From contig SKMG01000152.1 in assembly GCA_007121175.1 (NCBI GenBank), positions 1-7,493 of the forward strand: a stretch of DNA of 7,493 bases. The letters run 5' to 3'. The stretch comes from Trueperaceae bacterium (GTDB lineage: Bacteria; Deinococcota; Deinococci; Deinococcales; Trueperaceae). Both the position numbers and the translations under genes were made by a program. Positions 1 through 7,493 of this stretch are shown here, in pieces (within the stretch, counting starts at the first letter, position 1; every line of letters starts with the position of its first letter). Under the pieces are notes generated by a model, which was given only the letters and a program-made list of their open reading frames with translations, ran no database searches and had not been told where the DNA came from.

Positions 1-839
<839 letters not shown>

Positions 840-2443
840 CGGTAGGCACCCATCAGCAGGAGATCGCTGTCGTGCGCCTCCGCGAGCTCGACCAGCGTCT
901 CGGCCACCGGCCCCGACCGCTGCACGTACTCCGCCTCGACGCCGAAGCGCTCGAGGTAGGCGCGCGCCACGCCCAGCGCCGCCGTGGCAGGCCTCCCCAG
1001 CTCGGGCACCGTGGCCACCACCAGCGACGCACCGAGCTTCGCGGCGAGGTACGCCCCGGCGAACAGGGCCTGCTCCGAGCGCGAGCCGCCGTCGAACGCC
1101 ACCAGCGCGCTCCGGATCGGCCGCGCCGCAGCGCAGGTGGCCAGGATCGGCCGCGGCGCGCGGCGCAACAGCCCGTGATGACGCGCCCGGATGCGCGCCC
1201 CGGCCTCATCGGCCTGCACGAGCGGAACCACGATGAGGTCGACCCACGCTCCGCGCTCCCGCAAGGCCTTCACCGGATGTCCGGCGGTGACGGCGAACTG
1301 CAGCTCGATACCGGCCTCAGCCGCGGCGTTCAGCGCCGCCTCGCGCAGCGACGAGACGTCCGCCGACGCGGCCGCCGCCTCGCCGTTCGCGACGTGCAGG
1401 GCGTAGACCCGCGCACGCTCGAAGGCTGCTATCACCAGCGCCTGCCGCAGCGCACTCAGCCCTGACTCGAGGTCCGGCATCGCCACCAGTACGTCGCTCA
1501 CGATCGCGAGGCCGCTCGAGTCGGCGCCCGGCCCACGTGCGCGCACCTCGCGCAGCAGGCCCTCACGCAGCTCCCGACCGGACCGCTCGCCGTTCCAGGG
1601 GCCCTCTTCGCCGAGGCTCTCGGCGATCGTCTCGCTCGGCAGTGCGAATCCCAGCTCGCCCTCTAAGTGGGCGCGGTGCTCGGAGAGCCACAGGTACAGA
1701 TCGGTCTCGGTGCGACCGGGGAAGTCGCGCAGGATGCCGCTGGCGCGGATCGAGTCGACGACCGGCCGATAGACGCGATCAAACCAGTGCGCCACCGCCT
1801 CGGGGTAGGCGATCGGGCGCTGCTGGTCGAGGCCCATGAAGTAGCGATGGACCTCGATGTGCTCGAGCAGTTTCCGGTACCGACCTGGCACCGTGACGCT
1901 CATCGACGTCCCCGGACGCAGCTGGTCGATCCCCGTGGCCTCCATGAAGCCGGCATGCTCGGCGAGCACGATCAGGTCGCTCGGATCGACATCCGGTGTG
2001 ATCGGTACGCGCGCGAACACCGGTGTGACGTAGGCCTGGATGGTCGGCGCGCCCAGCTGGCGCGCCACCGACACCCGGTGGTTGCCGTCACGCACGAAGT
2101 ACGCGCCGCCGATGCGGTAGAGCTCCACGGGGGGCGTGCCGACCGGGCCGGTCATCGCCATGCTCACACCGACCCAGCGCTGCTTGTCGGCGTCGAAGCG
2201 CGGCAGGAACTCGCGGGTGAAATCGTTGTAACGCCCGACGCTGCCGACGATGGCGTCGAGCGGCACGTCCTCGAGCACTGGAGCCGAGGCTTCGACCGCG
2301 TGCAGGCGCCGCCGCACCTCCTCGTACGACAGCAGCCGCCGATCACTCCGGCTCAGGGCTGCGAGCACCCTGCGTAGATCGGCCTTGCGGCGTGCACGGG
2401 AGAACGCCTCTGCCGCACCGAACGCCCCAGACCGATCGCTCGT

Positions 2444-2468
2444 CACGCCGGCATTGTCGCACGCCGGC
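2444..2468. repeat. Short direct repeat at the stress-gene start
   Basis: The 9-mer CACGCCGGC occurs at 2444-2452 and 2460-2468, a 16-bp period, in the 67-bp gap between the ligase stop and the GTG start of the ParB-Usp gene. The right-hand gene's GTG lies inside the first copy. In a GC-rich genome this may be chance. No promoter box or terminator was recognised in the gap. Confidence 0.3.
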
Positions 2469-2513
2469 CCGAGCGACCAAGGGGTTCACGGACCTCGTCC
2501 ACCACGTCGCCCG

Positions 2514-4031
2514 CTAGCTGACCTCGGCCGCTGCGCCCGCGCCCCCCAGATGCAGCAGCCGCACGCTCGCGAGGGTGTCGGCCTCCGCCGGCGTCTTGTC
2601 GTCGCGATAGCGGCGCACGCGCGCGAACCTCAGCGCCACCCCGCCGGGGTAGCGCGGTGATGCCTGCACGCCGTCGAAGGCCACCTCCACGATGAGCTCG
2701 GGACGGACCCTGACGACCTGCCCCGTGCGGCTCGTCTCGCGAGCCAGGAGCTCGCGCGTCTGCTCGACGAGCAACTCGTCGCTGAGCCCCTTGAAGGTCT
2801 TGCCGAGCATGACGAAGCCGTCGCCGTCGTCGGCGCGGGCGCCCAGATGGAGGTTCGACAGCAGCCCGCGGCGTCGCCCCGATCCCCACTCGGCCGCGAG
2901 CACCACGAGGTCGAGGGTGTGGACGGGCTTCACCTTGCGCCAGGCCGCCCCCCGCCGCCCCGCCTCGTAGGGCGCCGCCGGGTCCTTGACCATCACGCCC
3001 TCATGGCCGCGCGCCAGAGCCTCCGCTAGGAACGCCTCCGCCCCGGCGAGGCCCTCGAAGGTCTCGCTCCGCACGCGCAAGGCGGCGGGCACCGCCCGCG
3101 CGAGCGCCGCGCGCCGCTCGCTCAAGGGCGCGTCGAGGAGATCGAGATCGCCTATGAGCAGGACGTCGAAGAAGAAGGGTCGCTGCGCTGCGCCGCGCTT
3201 CATCGATTCCTGGAAGGGCTCGGGGCGTCCGTCGTCACGGAGCGCGAGCACCTCGCCGTCGAGCACGAGGCGGTCTGCGGCCAATCCCCTGACCGCCTCG
3301 ATCACGGCCGCCGACGTGCCGGTCACGTCGCGCAAGTTCCGACTGAAGATCCGGACCGTCTCCCCTTCCTTGTGCACCTGGATGCGGGCGCCATCGAGCT
3401 TCCACTCGAGCACGGCGAGCGTGAAGCCGTCCATCCCCTCGGCGAGCGACGGCGCGGTGCTCGCCAGCATCGGCTGTACCGGGCGGAAGAGCTCGAGCCG
3501 GAAGGCCCGCAGCGCCTCGGCGCCTCCACCGGCAGCGGCGTGCGCCACCTCGGCGAGGTCGCCGCCGAGCATTGCGGCACGCCTGACCAGGTCCTCGTCG
3601 ACCGACCAGGCGGCCGCGATCGCCTGCGCCAGCACGCCCTCGAGCGCCCCCTGCCGCAGCTCGCCCCGGAGCACGTTCCGGAGGAACGACCCCTCCTCGG
3701 CCGTGGCGCGCGCGAAGAGACCCGTCAAGAGCGCTCGGCGCGCAGCGCGCGATCCGGGACCCGCGCTCACCGCGAGCGCCGAGAAGACCCGGTCGACGTC
3801 GACGAGCTCTAAGCTCGGCTCCGTGGCCGCTTCGACCACGATCCGGTCGAGCGTCGCCCAGGCGACGCCGATGCGCCCCTGGCGCGGACGGCCGGAGAGG
3901 AACCCGACCGCGAGCCTGATCTCGCCCTCGTCGAGCTGCGCGAGGAGCGACGACAGCAGTGCGACTTTGCGCCGCCGCGCGGGCGTCGCTGCGACCGCCG
4001 CCGCGGTGCTGACGAGCTGTGCGAGCCGCAT
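2514..4031 (-). CDS. ligB: ATP-dependent DNA ligase, LigB type
   Basis: This enzyme seals nicks in duplex DNA using ATP, through a ligase-AMP intermediate, and probably works in repair alongside an NAD-dependent LigA encoded elsewhere (inferred). The 505 residues match the roughly 507-residue mycobacterial LigB family in length and order. An all-helical DNA-binding region spans about 1-180, including LRGELRQGALEG (121-132). The adenylation domain spans about 185-365 and the OB-fold about 370-490. All nucleotidyltransferase motifs are intact: motif I K211-LDGAR with the AMP-accepting lysine, SRN (230-232), motif III LDGE (257-260), FFFD (286-289), motif IV EGVMVK (344-349), motif V WRKVK (364-368) and motif VI RFARVRRYRDDK (468-479). 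The segment KPVHTLDLVVLAAEWGSGRR is highly typical of the family. The ATG at 4031-4029 is preceded by TAGGGT six bases upstream; the same bases (AGGGTG) could serve as a weak Shine-Dalgarno. Codon 74 is a rare TTA. It is the first gene of a probable two-gene operon with the ParB-Usp gene. Confidence 0.95.
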   Translation of the reverse strand: MRLAQLVSTAAAVAATPARRRKVALLSSLLAQLDEGEIRLAVGFLSGRPRQGRIGVAWATLDRIVVEAATEPSLELVDVDRVFSALAVSAGPGSRAARRALLTGLFARATAEEGSFLRNVLRGELRQGALEGVLAQAIAAAWSVDEDLVRRAAMLGGDLAEVAHAAAGGGAEALRAFRLELFRPVQPMLASTAPSLAEGMDGFTLAVLEWKLDGARIQVHKEGETVRIFSRNLRDVTGTSAAVIEAVRGLAADRLVLDGEVLALRDDGRPEPFQESMKRGAAQRPFFFDVLLIGDLDLLDAPLSERRAALARAVPAALRVRSETFEGLAGAEAFLAEALARGHEGVMVKDPAAPYEAGRRGAAWRKVKPVHTLDLVVLAAEWGSGRRRGLLSNLHLGARADDGDGFVMLGKTFKGLSDELLVEQTRELLARETSRTGQVVRVRPELIVEVAFDGVQASPRYPGGVALRFARVRRYRDDKTPAEADTLASVRLLHLGGAGAAAEVS

Positions 4032-4037
4032 GACGGC

Positions 4038-4043
4038 ACCCTA
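4038..4043 (-). promoter_or_regulatory. -10 box of the ligase gene (leaderless start predicted)
   Basis: On the minus strand TAGGGT is followed by six bases and the ligase ATG at 4031, which would place the transcription start on or beside the A of the start codon. No convincing -35 lies 16-18 bases upstream, but a tandem direct repeat occupies about -29 to -72 and could bind an activator. An alternative reading of the same bases is a weak Shine-Dalgarno (AGGGTG). Confidence 0.4.
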
Positions 4044-4059
4044 GCGCGGCGACGCACCA

Positions 4060-4103
4060 CTCGCGGTCAGCGCGGCACCAGGCTCGCGGTCAGCGCGGCG
4101 CCA
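4060..4103. repeat. Tandem 21-bp direct repeat between divergent ligase and metG promoters
   Basis: Copies lie at 4060-4080 and 4083-4103 and share CTCGCGGTCAGCGCGGC followed by A/G and CCA (20 of 21 identical), with a 23-bp period, close to two helical turns. Relative to the predicted ligase start they cover about -29 to -72; relative to the predicted metG start they cover about -20 to -63. That position suits an operator shared by both promoters. A simple slippage duplication is the alternative. Confidence 0.55.
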
Positions 4104-4105
4104 CC

Positions 4106-4114
4106 TGCTACACT
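4106..4114 (+). promoter_or_regulatory. Extended -10 box of the metG transcript
   Basis: TGCTACACT fits TGnTAnnnT. Eight bases downstream is the ATG (4123) of a 13-codon ORF, so the predicted transcription start is at about 4121-4123. This gives metG a leader of about 156 bases. No -35 hexamer is recognisable; the tandem repeat occupies that region. Confidence 0.45.
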
Positions 4115-4122
4115 CCGCTAGC

Positions 4123-4164
4123 ATGCGACGCCACTCGATGCCACGCCGTCCCGCTCGCCCCTGA
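4123..4164 (+). CDS. Possible 13-residue leader peptide upstream of metG
   Basis: ATG to TGA encodes MRRHSMPRRPARP. The ATG sits where transcription from the -10 box at 4109-4114 should begin, so translation would be leaderless. The peptide has five Arg, three Pro and a second Met at position 6. Its last two codons, CGC CCC (4156-4161), are complementary to GGGGCG at 4185-4190, the 5' arm of a terminator-like hairpin, so ribosome occupancy could alter the fold. The ORF is in the same frame as metG but is closed by TGA. No homology is recognised. It may also be a chance ORF. Confidence 0.3.
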   Translation: MRRHSMPRRPARP

Positions 4165-4258
4165 TCGGCAATGATCGGGACGACGGGGCGCTGCTCGGGT
4201 GGCGCCCCTTTCTCGTGGTGCGCCGGCCGACACACATCGAACTCTCGTCAGCGCACCA
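4147..4258 (+). promoter_or_regulatory. Structured metG leader with three consecutive stems
   Basis: Three perfect, non-overlapping stems can form in the predicted leader. P1 pairs 4147-4153 (CGTCCCG) with 4176-4182 (CGGGACG). P2 pairs 4185-4191 (GGGGCGC) with 4202-4208 (GCGCCCC), all G-C, and is followed by TTTCTC, resembling an intrinsic terminator with a poor U-tract. P3 pairs 4216-4223 (TGGTGCGC) with 4251-4258 (GCGCACCA). An alternative pairing of 4156-4161 with 4185-4190 would break P2. This arrangement suggests attenuation or another cis-acting RNA controlling metG. No known riboswitch class was recognised, and GC-rich DNA forms such stems fairly easily. Confidence 0.35.
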
Positions 4259-4266
4259 GTACCAGC

Positions 4267-4271
4267 GGAGG
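4267..4271 (+). promoter_or_regulatory. Shine-Dalgarno sequence that fixes the metG start
   Basis: GGAGG lies seven bases before GTG 4279 and decides that start over the in-frame ATG at 4171. GAGG (4268-4271) can also pair with CCTC (4275-4278) across a three-base loop, a small hairpin that could partly hide the site. Confidence 0.8.
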
Positions 4272-4278
4272 AACCCTC

Positions 4279-6213
4279 GTGAACGCCGAGCACATAGGCC
4301 CAGCCAGCGCGCCGCGCGACGTCTTCTACGCCACGACGCCGATCTTCTACGTCAACGCCGCCCCCCACATCGGCCATGCGTACACCACGATCCTGGTCGA
4401 CGTCGTCACGCGTTTTCATCGCCAGAGGGGCGACGACACCTTCTTCCTGACCGGCACCGACGAGCACGGCGAGAAGGTCGCGAAGGCCGCCGAGCGCGCC
4501 GGGGTCAGCCCGCAGGTCTACACCGACCGGGTGGCTGCGGAGTTCCGCGCCACCTGGGATGCGATGGGCATCGCCTACGACGAGTTCATCCGCACCACCG
4601 AGCCGCGTCACCAGCAGGTGGTGCGCGAGGTGTTGCAGCGCGTCTATGATCGCGGCGACATCTTCTACGGCGAGTACTCCGGTCTCTACTGCGTCGGCGC
4701 CGAGCGCTTCGTGACCGAGAAGGAGCTCCAGGACGGGAAGTGCCCGGACTCCGAAGAGCCGCCCGAGTACCGCACCGAGGCGAACTACTTCTTCCGCATG
4801 GAGAAGTACCGCCCGTGGCTGCGCGACCACATCGAGCGCAACCCCGACTTCATCAGGCCCGAGCGCTACCGCAACGAGGTGCTCGCGATGCTGCGCGAGC
4901 CCATCGGCGACCTCTCGATCAGCCGTCCGCGCGCGCGGGTACCGTGGGGCATCCCGCTGCCATGGGACGAGGAGCACGTCACCTACGTGTGGTTCGACGC
5001 GCTCATCAACTACTGGTCGGCGCTGCTGTCGCGCGGCCTCGAGCAACGCTACTGGCCGGCAGTCAACCACTTCATCGCCAAGGACATCGTCAAGCCGCAC
5101 GGCGTGTTCTGGCCCACGATGCTCAAGGCCGCCGGCATCCCCGTGTACCGGCACCTGAACGTGCACGGCTACTGGCTCCAGGACGAACGCAAGATGAGCA
5201 AGTCACTCGGCAACGTCGTCGGCCCGCTCGAGCTGCAGGCGAAGTACGGCCGCGACGCCTTCCGCTACTTCCTGCTGCGCGACATGAGCTTCGGCCTCGA
5301 CGCGAGCTTCACCGAGCCCGCCATCGCCGAGCGCATCAACGCCGACCTCGCCAACGACCTCGGCAACCTGCTCAACCGCACGCTGGGGATGCTGAGCAAG
5401 TTCCGCGACGGCGTGGTGCCGGAGTTCGGTCCCCTCGAGCCCGACGACGAGGCCCTGCGCGACACGTTCCTGTCCTTGCCAGAAGCGTTGAGCGCGCACT
5501 TCGACGAGCTGCACTATGAGCGAGCGATCGAGGAGGTCATGCAGGCGGTGCGGTCGGCGAACAAGTACATCGCCGAGCAGCAGCCATGGGCGTTGGCCAA
5601 GGACCCGGCGCTGGCCGGCCGGCTCGACACCGTGCTGCGCTCGTGCCTCGAGGCGCTGCGCTGCGCCAGCGTCCTGCTCGAGTCCGTGCTCCCCGAGAAG
5701 TGCCGCGCGCTGCGCGTACAGCTCGGCCTGCCGGACGTCGAGTCGAGCCTCGCTGATGCGCGCCGGTGGGACGGCCTGCCGGCCGGCACCCAGGCCAGCG
5801 TCGGCGATCCACTGTTCCCACGCATCGACGTCGCGGCGCTGCTCGACGAGCTCGCGGCGCCCGATACCGAGCCGCTCGAGCACAAGACGCCCATCGACAT
5901 CACCGCCTTCGGTGCCCTGGAGCTGCGGGTGGCGCTCGTGACGCACGTGGAGCCGCACCCAAAGGCCGACAAGTTGCTGGTGCTCACCGTCTCGCTCGGC
6001 GCTGAGACCCGCACGATCGTCTCGGGCATTCGGGCGCACTACACCCCAGAACAGCTCGTCGGCAAGAAGGTGGTCATCGTCGCGAACCTCGAGCCGGTGC
6101 GGCTGCGCGGCGTCGAGTCACAGGGCATGGTGCTCTCCGCCGAGGATCCCGACGGCAGCTTGTCCGTGGTGACCGTCGACCGCGATCCGGTCGCCGGAGC
6201 CGAGGTGCGCTAG
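4279..6213 (+). CDS. metG: Methionyl-tRNA synthetase with C-terminal tRNA-binding domain
   Basis: This class I aminoacyl-tRNA synthetase charges tRNA-Met (initiator and elongator) with methionine in the cytoplasm. The GTG start at 4279 is chosen because of the strong GGAGG and because the family N-terminus (DVFYATTPIFYVNAAPHIGHAYTT) begins right after it; an upstream in-frame ATG at 4171 adds only unrelated sequence. The product is 644 residues. Catalytic signatures are HIGH (30-33) and KMSKS (305-309). DLSISRPRARVPWGIPLP (211-228) and HVTYVWFDALINYW (233-246) are typical of the core. The anticodon-binding helical domain spans about 350-500. Residues about 541-644 form a fused Trbp111/EMAP-like OB-fold (ALVTHVEPHPKADKLLVL, then GVESQGMVLSAED) that aids tRNA binding and dimerisation. 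The connective-peptide zinc knuckle is degenerate: C138 and C155 remain, but A141 and S158 stand where Cys (or His) is common in zinc-binding relatives. It is divergent from the ligase, with a 247-bp gap. Confidence 0.97.
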   Translation: MNAEHIGPASAPRDVFYATTPIFYVNAAPHIGHAYTTILVDVVTRFHRQRGDDTFFLTGTDEHGEKVAKAAERAGVSPQVYTDRVAAEFRATWDAMGIAYDEFIRTTEPRHQQVVREVLQRVYDRGDIFYGEYSGLYCVGAERFVTEKELQDGKCPDSEEPPEYRTEANYFFRMEKYRPWLRDHIERNPDFIRPERYRNEVLAMLREPIGDLSISRPRARVPWGIPLPWDEEHVTYVWFDALINYWSALLSRGLEQRYWPAVNHFIAKDIVKPHGVFWPTMLKAAGIPVYRHLNVHGYWLQDERKMSKSLGNVVGPLELQAKYGRDAFRYFLLRDMSFGLDASFTEPAIAERINADLANDLGNLLNRTLGMLSKFRDGVVPEFGPLEPDDEALRDTFLSLPEALSAHFDELHYERAIEEVMQAVRSANKYIAEQQPWALAKDPALAGRLDTVLRSCLEALRCASVLLESVLPEKCRALRVQLGLPDVESSLADARRWDGLPAGTQASVGDPLFPRIDVAALLDELAAPDTEPLEHKTPIDITAFGALELRVALVTHVEPHPKADKLLVLTVSLGAETRTIVSGIRAHYTPEQLVGKKVVIVANLEPVRLRGVESQGMVLSAEDPDGSLSVVTVDRDPVAGAEVR

Positions 6214-6302
6214 CGCGCGCGGGGTAGGGCGTTGGCTTCGCATGCTCCTTCCGTCAGACGAGCACGACCGCTGGACCGCGTCCGCAGCAGGGCGCTTCGC
6301 TC

Positions 6303-6310
6303 CCACGTGG
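6303..6310. promoter_or_regulatory. 8-bp palindrome CCACGTGG abutting a -35 box
   Basis: The perfect palindrome ends one base before the TTGACC hexamer at 6311. The position suits a repressor or activator half-site pair, but no regulator can be named. It may be chance. Confidence 0.3.
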
Positions 6311-6339
6311 TTGACCGCCGCTCGGGTGGTGCCTACGCT
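6311..6339 (+). promoter_or_regulatory. Sigma70-type promoter of the 7TM-PAS gene
   Basis: TTGACC (6311-6316), a 17-bp spacer, and TACGCT (6334-6339) make a near-consensus housekeeping promoter. The ATG of a 24-codon ORF begins seven bases after the -10 box. It is the best-formed promoter in the window and suggests that the downstream gene is transcribed independently of metG. The rest of the 198-bp gap, including 6214-6302, shows no recognisable terminator for metG. Confidence 0.65.
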
Positions 6340-6346
6340 AAGAGCC

Positions 6347-6421
6347 ATGACGCGCGGCGCGGTCTCGAACCTCAGTCGGGGCAGGTTCCCGCTTGCGCCC
6401 GGTAGCGCATCGTGGCAGTAG
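6347..6421 (+). CDS. Possible 24-residue leader peptide overlapping the 7TM-PAS start
   Basis: ATG to TAG encodes MTRGAVSNLSRGRFPLAPGSASWQ, 24 residues. The ATG coincides with the predicted transcription start of the TTGACC/TACGCT promoter, so it would be read from a leaderless mRNA. Its stop (6419-6421) lies inside the following gene, whose GTG start is at 6412, a 10-base overlap in another frame. The downstream GTG has no evident Shine-Dalgarno, so terminating ribosomes could reinitiate there (translational coupling). No homology is recognised. A sequencing frameshift that would fuse the two ORFs is an alternative. Confidence 0.4.
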   Translation: MTRGAVSNLSRGRFPLAPGSASWQ

Positions 6422-7437
6422 CCGCCCACGCTCTCGCCCTGCTGCTGGTGCTGACGCTGTGCTGGCACGTGGCGCGCGCCGGCCACACGCCGGCTCGCGG
6501 CGCGTTCGTGCCCTTCATGGTGCTGGTGGCCTGGTGGTCGGCGTGCGCCATGCTCGGTGCCGCGGCGCAGACGTGGGGAACGCCTGGCGGAGAGTGGGCG
6601 CAACGCTGGGAGCGTCTCGGCTACGTCAGTGCGGCGCTGGTGCCGCTCGCCTGGTTCGCCTTCGTCGACGCCTTCGTCGGGCGCGGCAAGCCGCGTTGGC
6701 CGCTGGTCGCGGCGCTGGCGCTGATCCCGCTCGCGACGGTCGCGCTGGCGCTGCTCGAGCCGCGCGTCGGCTGGTTGCTGCACGATACGGGCGCCGGGCT
6801 CTCGCGCGGGCCCTGGTTCTGGGCGGTCCACGTGCCCTACGGCTACGCCCTGCTGCTGCTCGGCGGCCTGCTCGCCTGGCGCAGTCGTCGCGATTCCTCG
6901 AGCACCGTTCGACGACAGGTGCGGCTGCTGCTGATCGCGGCGGCACTGCCGCTCGCCGGCAACCTCCTCGACCTCGGCGGAGCCCGACTGTGGCCGGGCA
7001 TCGAGATCACCGTCGTCGGCTTCGCCGCCGGCGCCGTGGCCCTGACGTTCGCCGTCGTCCAGCAGCACTTCTTGCGGCTGCCGCCGAGCGCCTACCGCAG
7101 GCGCTACGCCAGCCTCGGCGACCCGGTGCTCTTCCTGGACGCCGACCTGCGCATCATCGACCGCAACGACGCCGCCGCTCGGCTGCTCCCGAGCTCCGAC
7201 GACGGAGCTCCGCCGCTCGGGCGGCTGCTGCCCAGCGTCGCGGCGGCGCTGCACACGCTCGGTGCATCCGGCGGCAGGCTCGAGGTCCACGCGCCCACCC
7301 TGCCCGGCCGGCGCGCCGACGTCGAGCTCATACCCCTGCGCGAGGGCACGCGGGCACCGTACGGTTTCGTCCTGACGCTGCGGCCGCTCGAGGTCGGTGG
7401 CGCGGCCACGCCGGTGCCAGAGCCACAGCTCCCGTAG
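6412..7437 (+). CDS. Seven-helix membrane protein with C-terminal PAS domain (histidine-kinase-type sensor module, no output domain)
   Basis: This 341-residue inner-membrane protein resembles the N-terminal 7TM sensory region of histidine kinases. Hydrophobic helices lie at about 2-20, 32-52, 70-90, 96-116, 135-156, 170-190 and 197-216. A juxtamembrane basic stretch (RLPPSAYRRRY, 222-232) leads to a PAS domain at about 234-326 (LGDPVLFLDADLRIIDRNDAAARLL, closing with YGFVLTLRPLE). The protein then ends with a short Pro-rich tail. There is no HisKA, HATPase, GGDEF or other output domain, so it either signals through a partner or is a shortened sensor. The GTG at 6412 is the first possible start because an in-frame TAG lies nine bases upstream (6403). 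It has its own promoter and overlaps a short upstream ORF. The domain call is from fold pattern and remembered family features; ligand and partner are unknown. Confidence 0.7.
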   Translation: MAVAAHALALLLVLTLCWHVARAGHTPARGAFVPFMVLVAWWSACAMLGAAAQTWGTPGGEWAQRWERLGYVSAALVPLAWFAFVDAFVGRGKPRWPLVAALALIPLATVALALLEPRVGWLLHDTGAGLSRGPWFWAVHVPYGYALLLLGGLLAWRSRRDSSSTVRRQVRLLLIAAALPLAGNLLDLGGARLWPGIEITVVGFAAGAVALTFAVVQQHFLRLPPSAYRRRYASLGDPVLFLDADLRIIDRNDAAARLLPSSDDGAPPLGRLLPSVAAALHTLGASGGRLEVHAPTLPGRRADVELIPLREGTRAPYGFVLTLRPLEVGGAATPVPEPQLP

Positions 7438-7452
7438 CCTCCCCGGGCGGTC

Positions 7453-7493
7453 GCCGGCGGCGGCGGACGTCGTCAGCTCCGCCGGCGGCGGAC
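7453..7493. repeat. GC-rich repeat and hairpin after the 7TM-PAS gene
   Basis: GCCGGCGGCGGCGGAC (7453-7468) partly recurs as GCCGGCGGCGGAC (7481-7493). CGGCGGA (7461-7467) can pair with TCCGCCG (7478-7484) around a ten-base loop, beginning 23 bases after the TAG stop. It could slow or end transcription, but no T-tract is visible before the window ends, so it is not called a terminator. Confidence 0.35.

Noticed and set aside
1667..2377. Plus-strand ORF opposite the ParB-Usp gene
   Set aside because: It is a shadow of the real minus-strand frame with no recognisable domain or start signals.
2443..2454. Three-codon ORF (ATG CCG GCG TGA) overlapping the GTG of the ParB-Usp gene
   Set aside because: It is too short to support and has no -10 box or Shine-Dalgarno.
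4185..4215. T-box-like element in the metG leader (GGGTGGCGCC at 4196-4205)
   Set aside because: The TGGC would pair with a GCCA tRNA end, whereas bacterial tRNA-Met normally ends ACCA; the leader is short and no specifier stem was recognised.
4171..4278. In-frame ATG extension of metG
   Set aside because: The extra 36 residues do not resemble MetRS, and the GGAGG seven bases before GTG 4279 fixes the start.
4108..5166. Long minus-strand ORF opposite metG and its leader (352 codons)
   Set aside because: It is antisense to the strongly identified metG, has no family-like composition, and long open antisense frames are normal in GC-rich DNA.
6207..6216. Palindrome GCGCTAGCGC over the metG stop codon
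   Set aside because: It has no loop or T-tract, so it is not a terminator; likely a chance product of the GC-rich sequence.
6118..7290. Long minus-strand ORF (390 codons) opposite the 7TM-PAS gene
   Set aside because: Its product is low-complexity Arg/Gln/Gly-rich; the plus frame shows clear membrane helices and a PAS domain.
7438..7493. Intrinsic terminator after the 7TM-PAS gene
   Set aside because: A hairpin is possible, but no T-run is visible before the window ends.

Overview
This is a high-GC bacterial segment in which housekeeping genes sit next to less familiar ones. From left to right it holds: the 5' end of a prolyl-tRNA synthetase gene (minus strand, cut by the window edge); a small DCC/DUF393-family thiol-disulfide protein gene (plus); a gene for a ParB-like/double universal-stress-protein fusion (minus); an ATP-dependent DNA ligase of the actinobacterial LigB type (minus, directly upstream of the stress gene and probably co-transcribed with it); methionyl-tRNA synthetase (plus, divergent from the ligase); and a seven-helix membrane protein ending in a PAS domain (plus). 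The organism cannot be named from the sequence. The archaeal/eukaryal-type ProRS, the MetRS with a fused tRNA-binding tail, the LigB-type ligase and the 7TM-PAS sensor would fit several GC-rich lineages (Myxococcota, Actinomycetota, Chloroflexota or an uncultured relative).

Layout: proS and the DCC gene are divergent and their start regions nearly touch. The DCC gene and the stress-protein gene converge and overlap by 85 bp. The ligase and metG are divergent across 247 bp, and this stretch is the richest regulatory region in the window. It carries a pair of 21-bp direct repeats (23-bp period), a minus-strand -10 box for the ligase, an extended -10 box for metG, a 13-codon upstream ORF, and three consecutive perfect stems ahead of a strong Shine-Dalgarno sequence. 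The 198 bp after metG contain a near-consensus sigma70-type promoter (TTGACC, 17 bp, TACGCT), an 8-bp palindrome touching its -35 box, and a 24-codon upstream ORF whose stop overlaps the start of the 7TM-PAS gene.

The most unusual signal is a recurring start architecture. A TAnnnT -10 box lies 5 to 8 bases before an ATG at proS, the DCC gene, the ligase, the metG upstream ORF and the 7TM upstream ORF. This predicts leaderless transcripts as a common mode in this organism. In two cases the leaderless ORF would be a short peptide in front of a larger gene, which suggests leader-peptide control of metG and translational coupling of the sensor gene. No CRISPR array, tRNA, rRNA or insertion sequence was seen.
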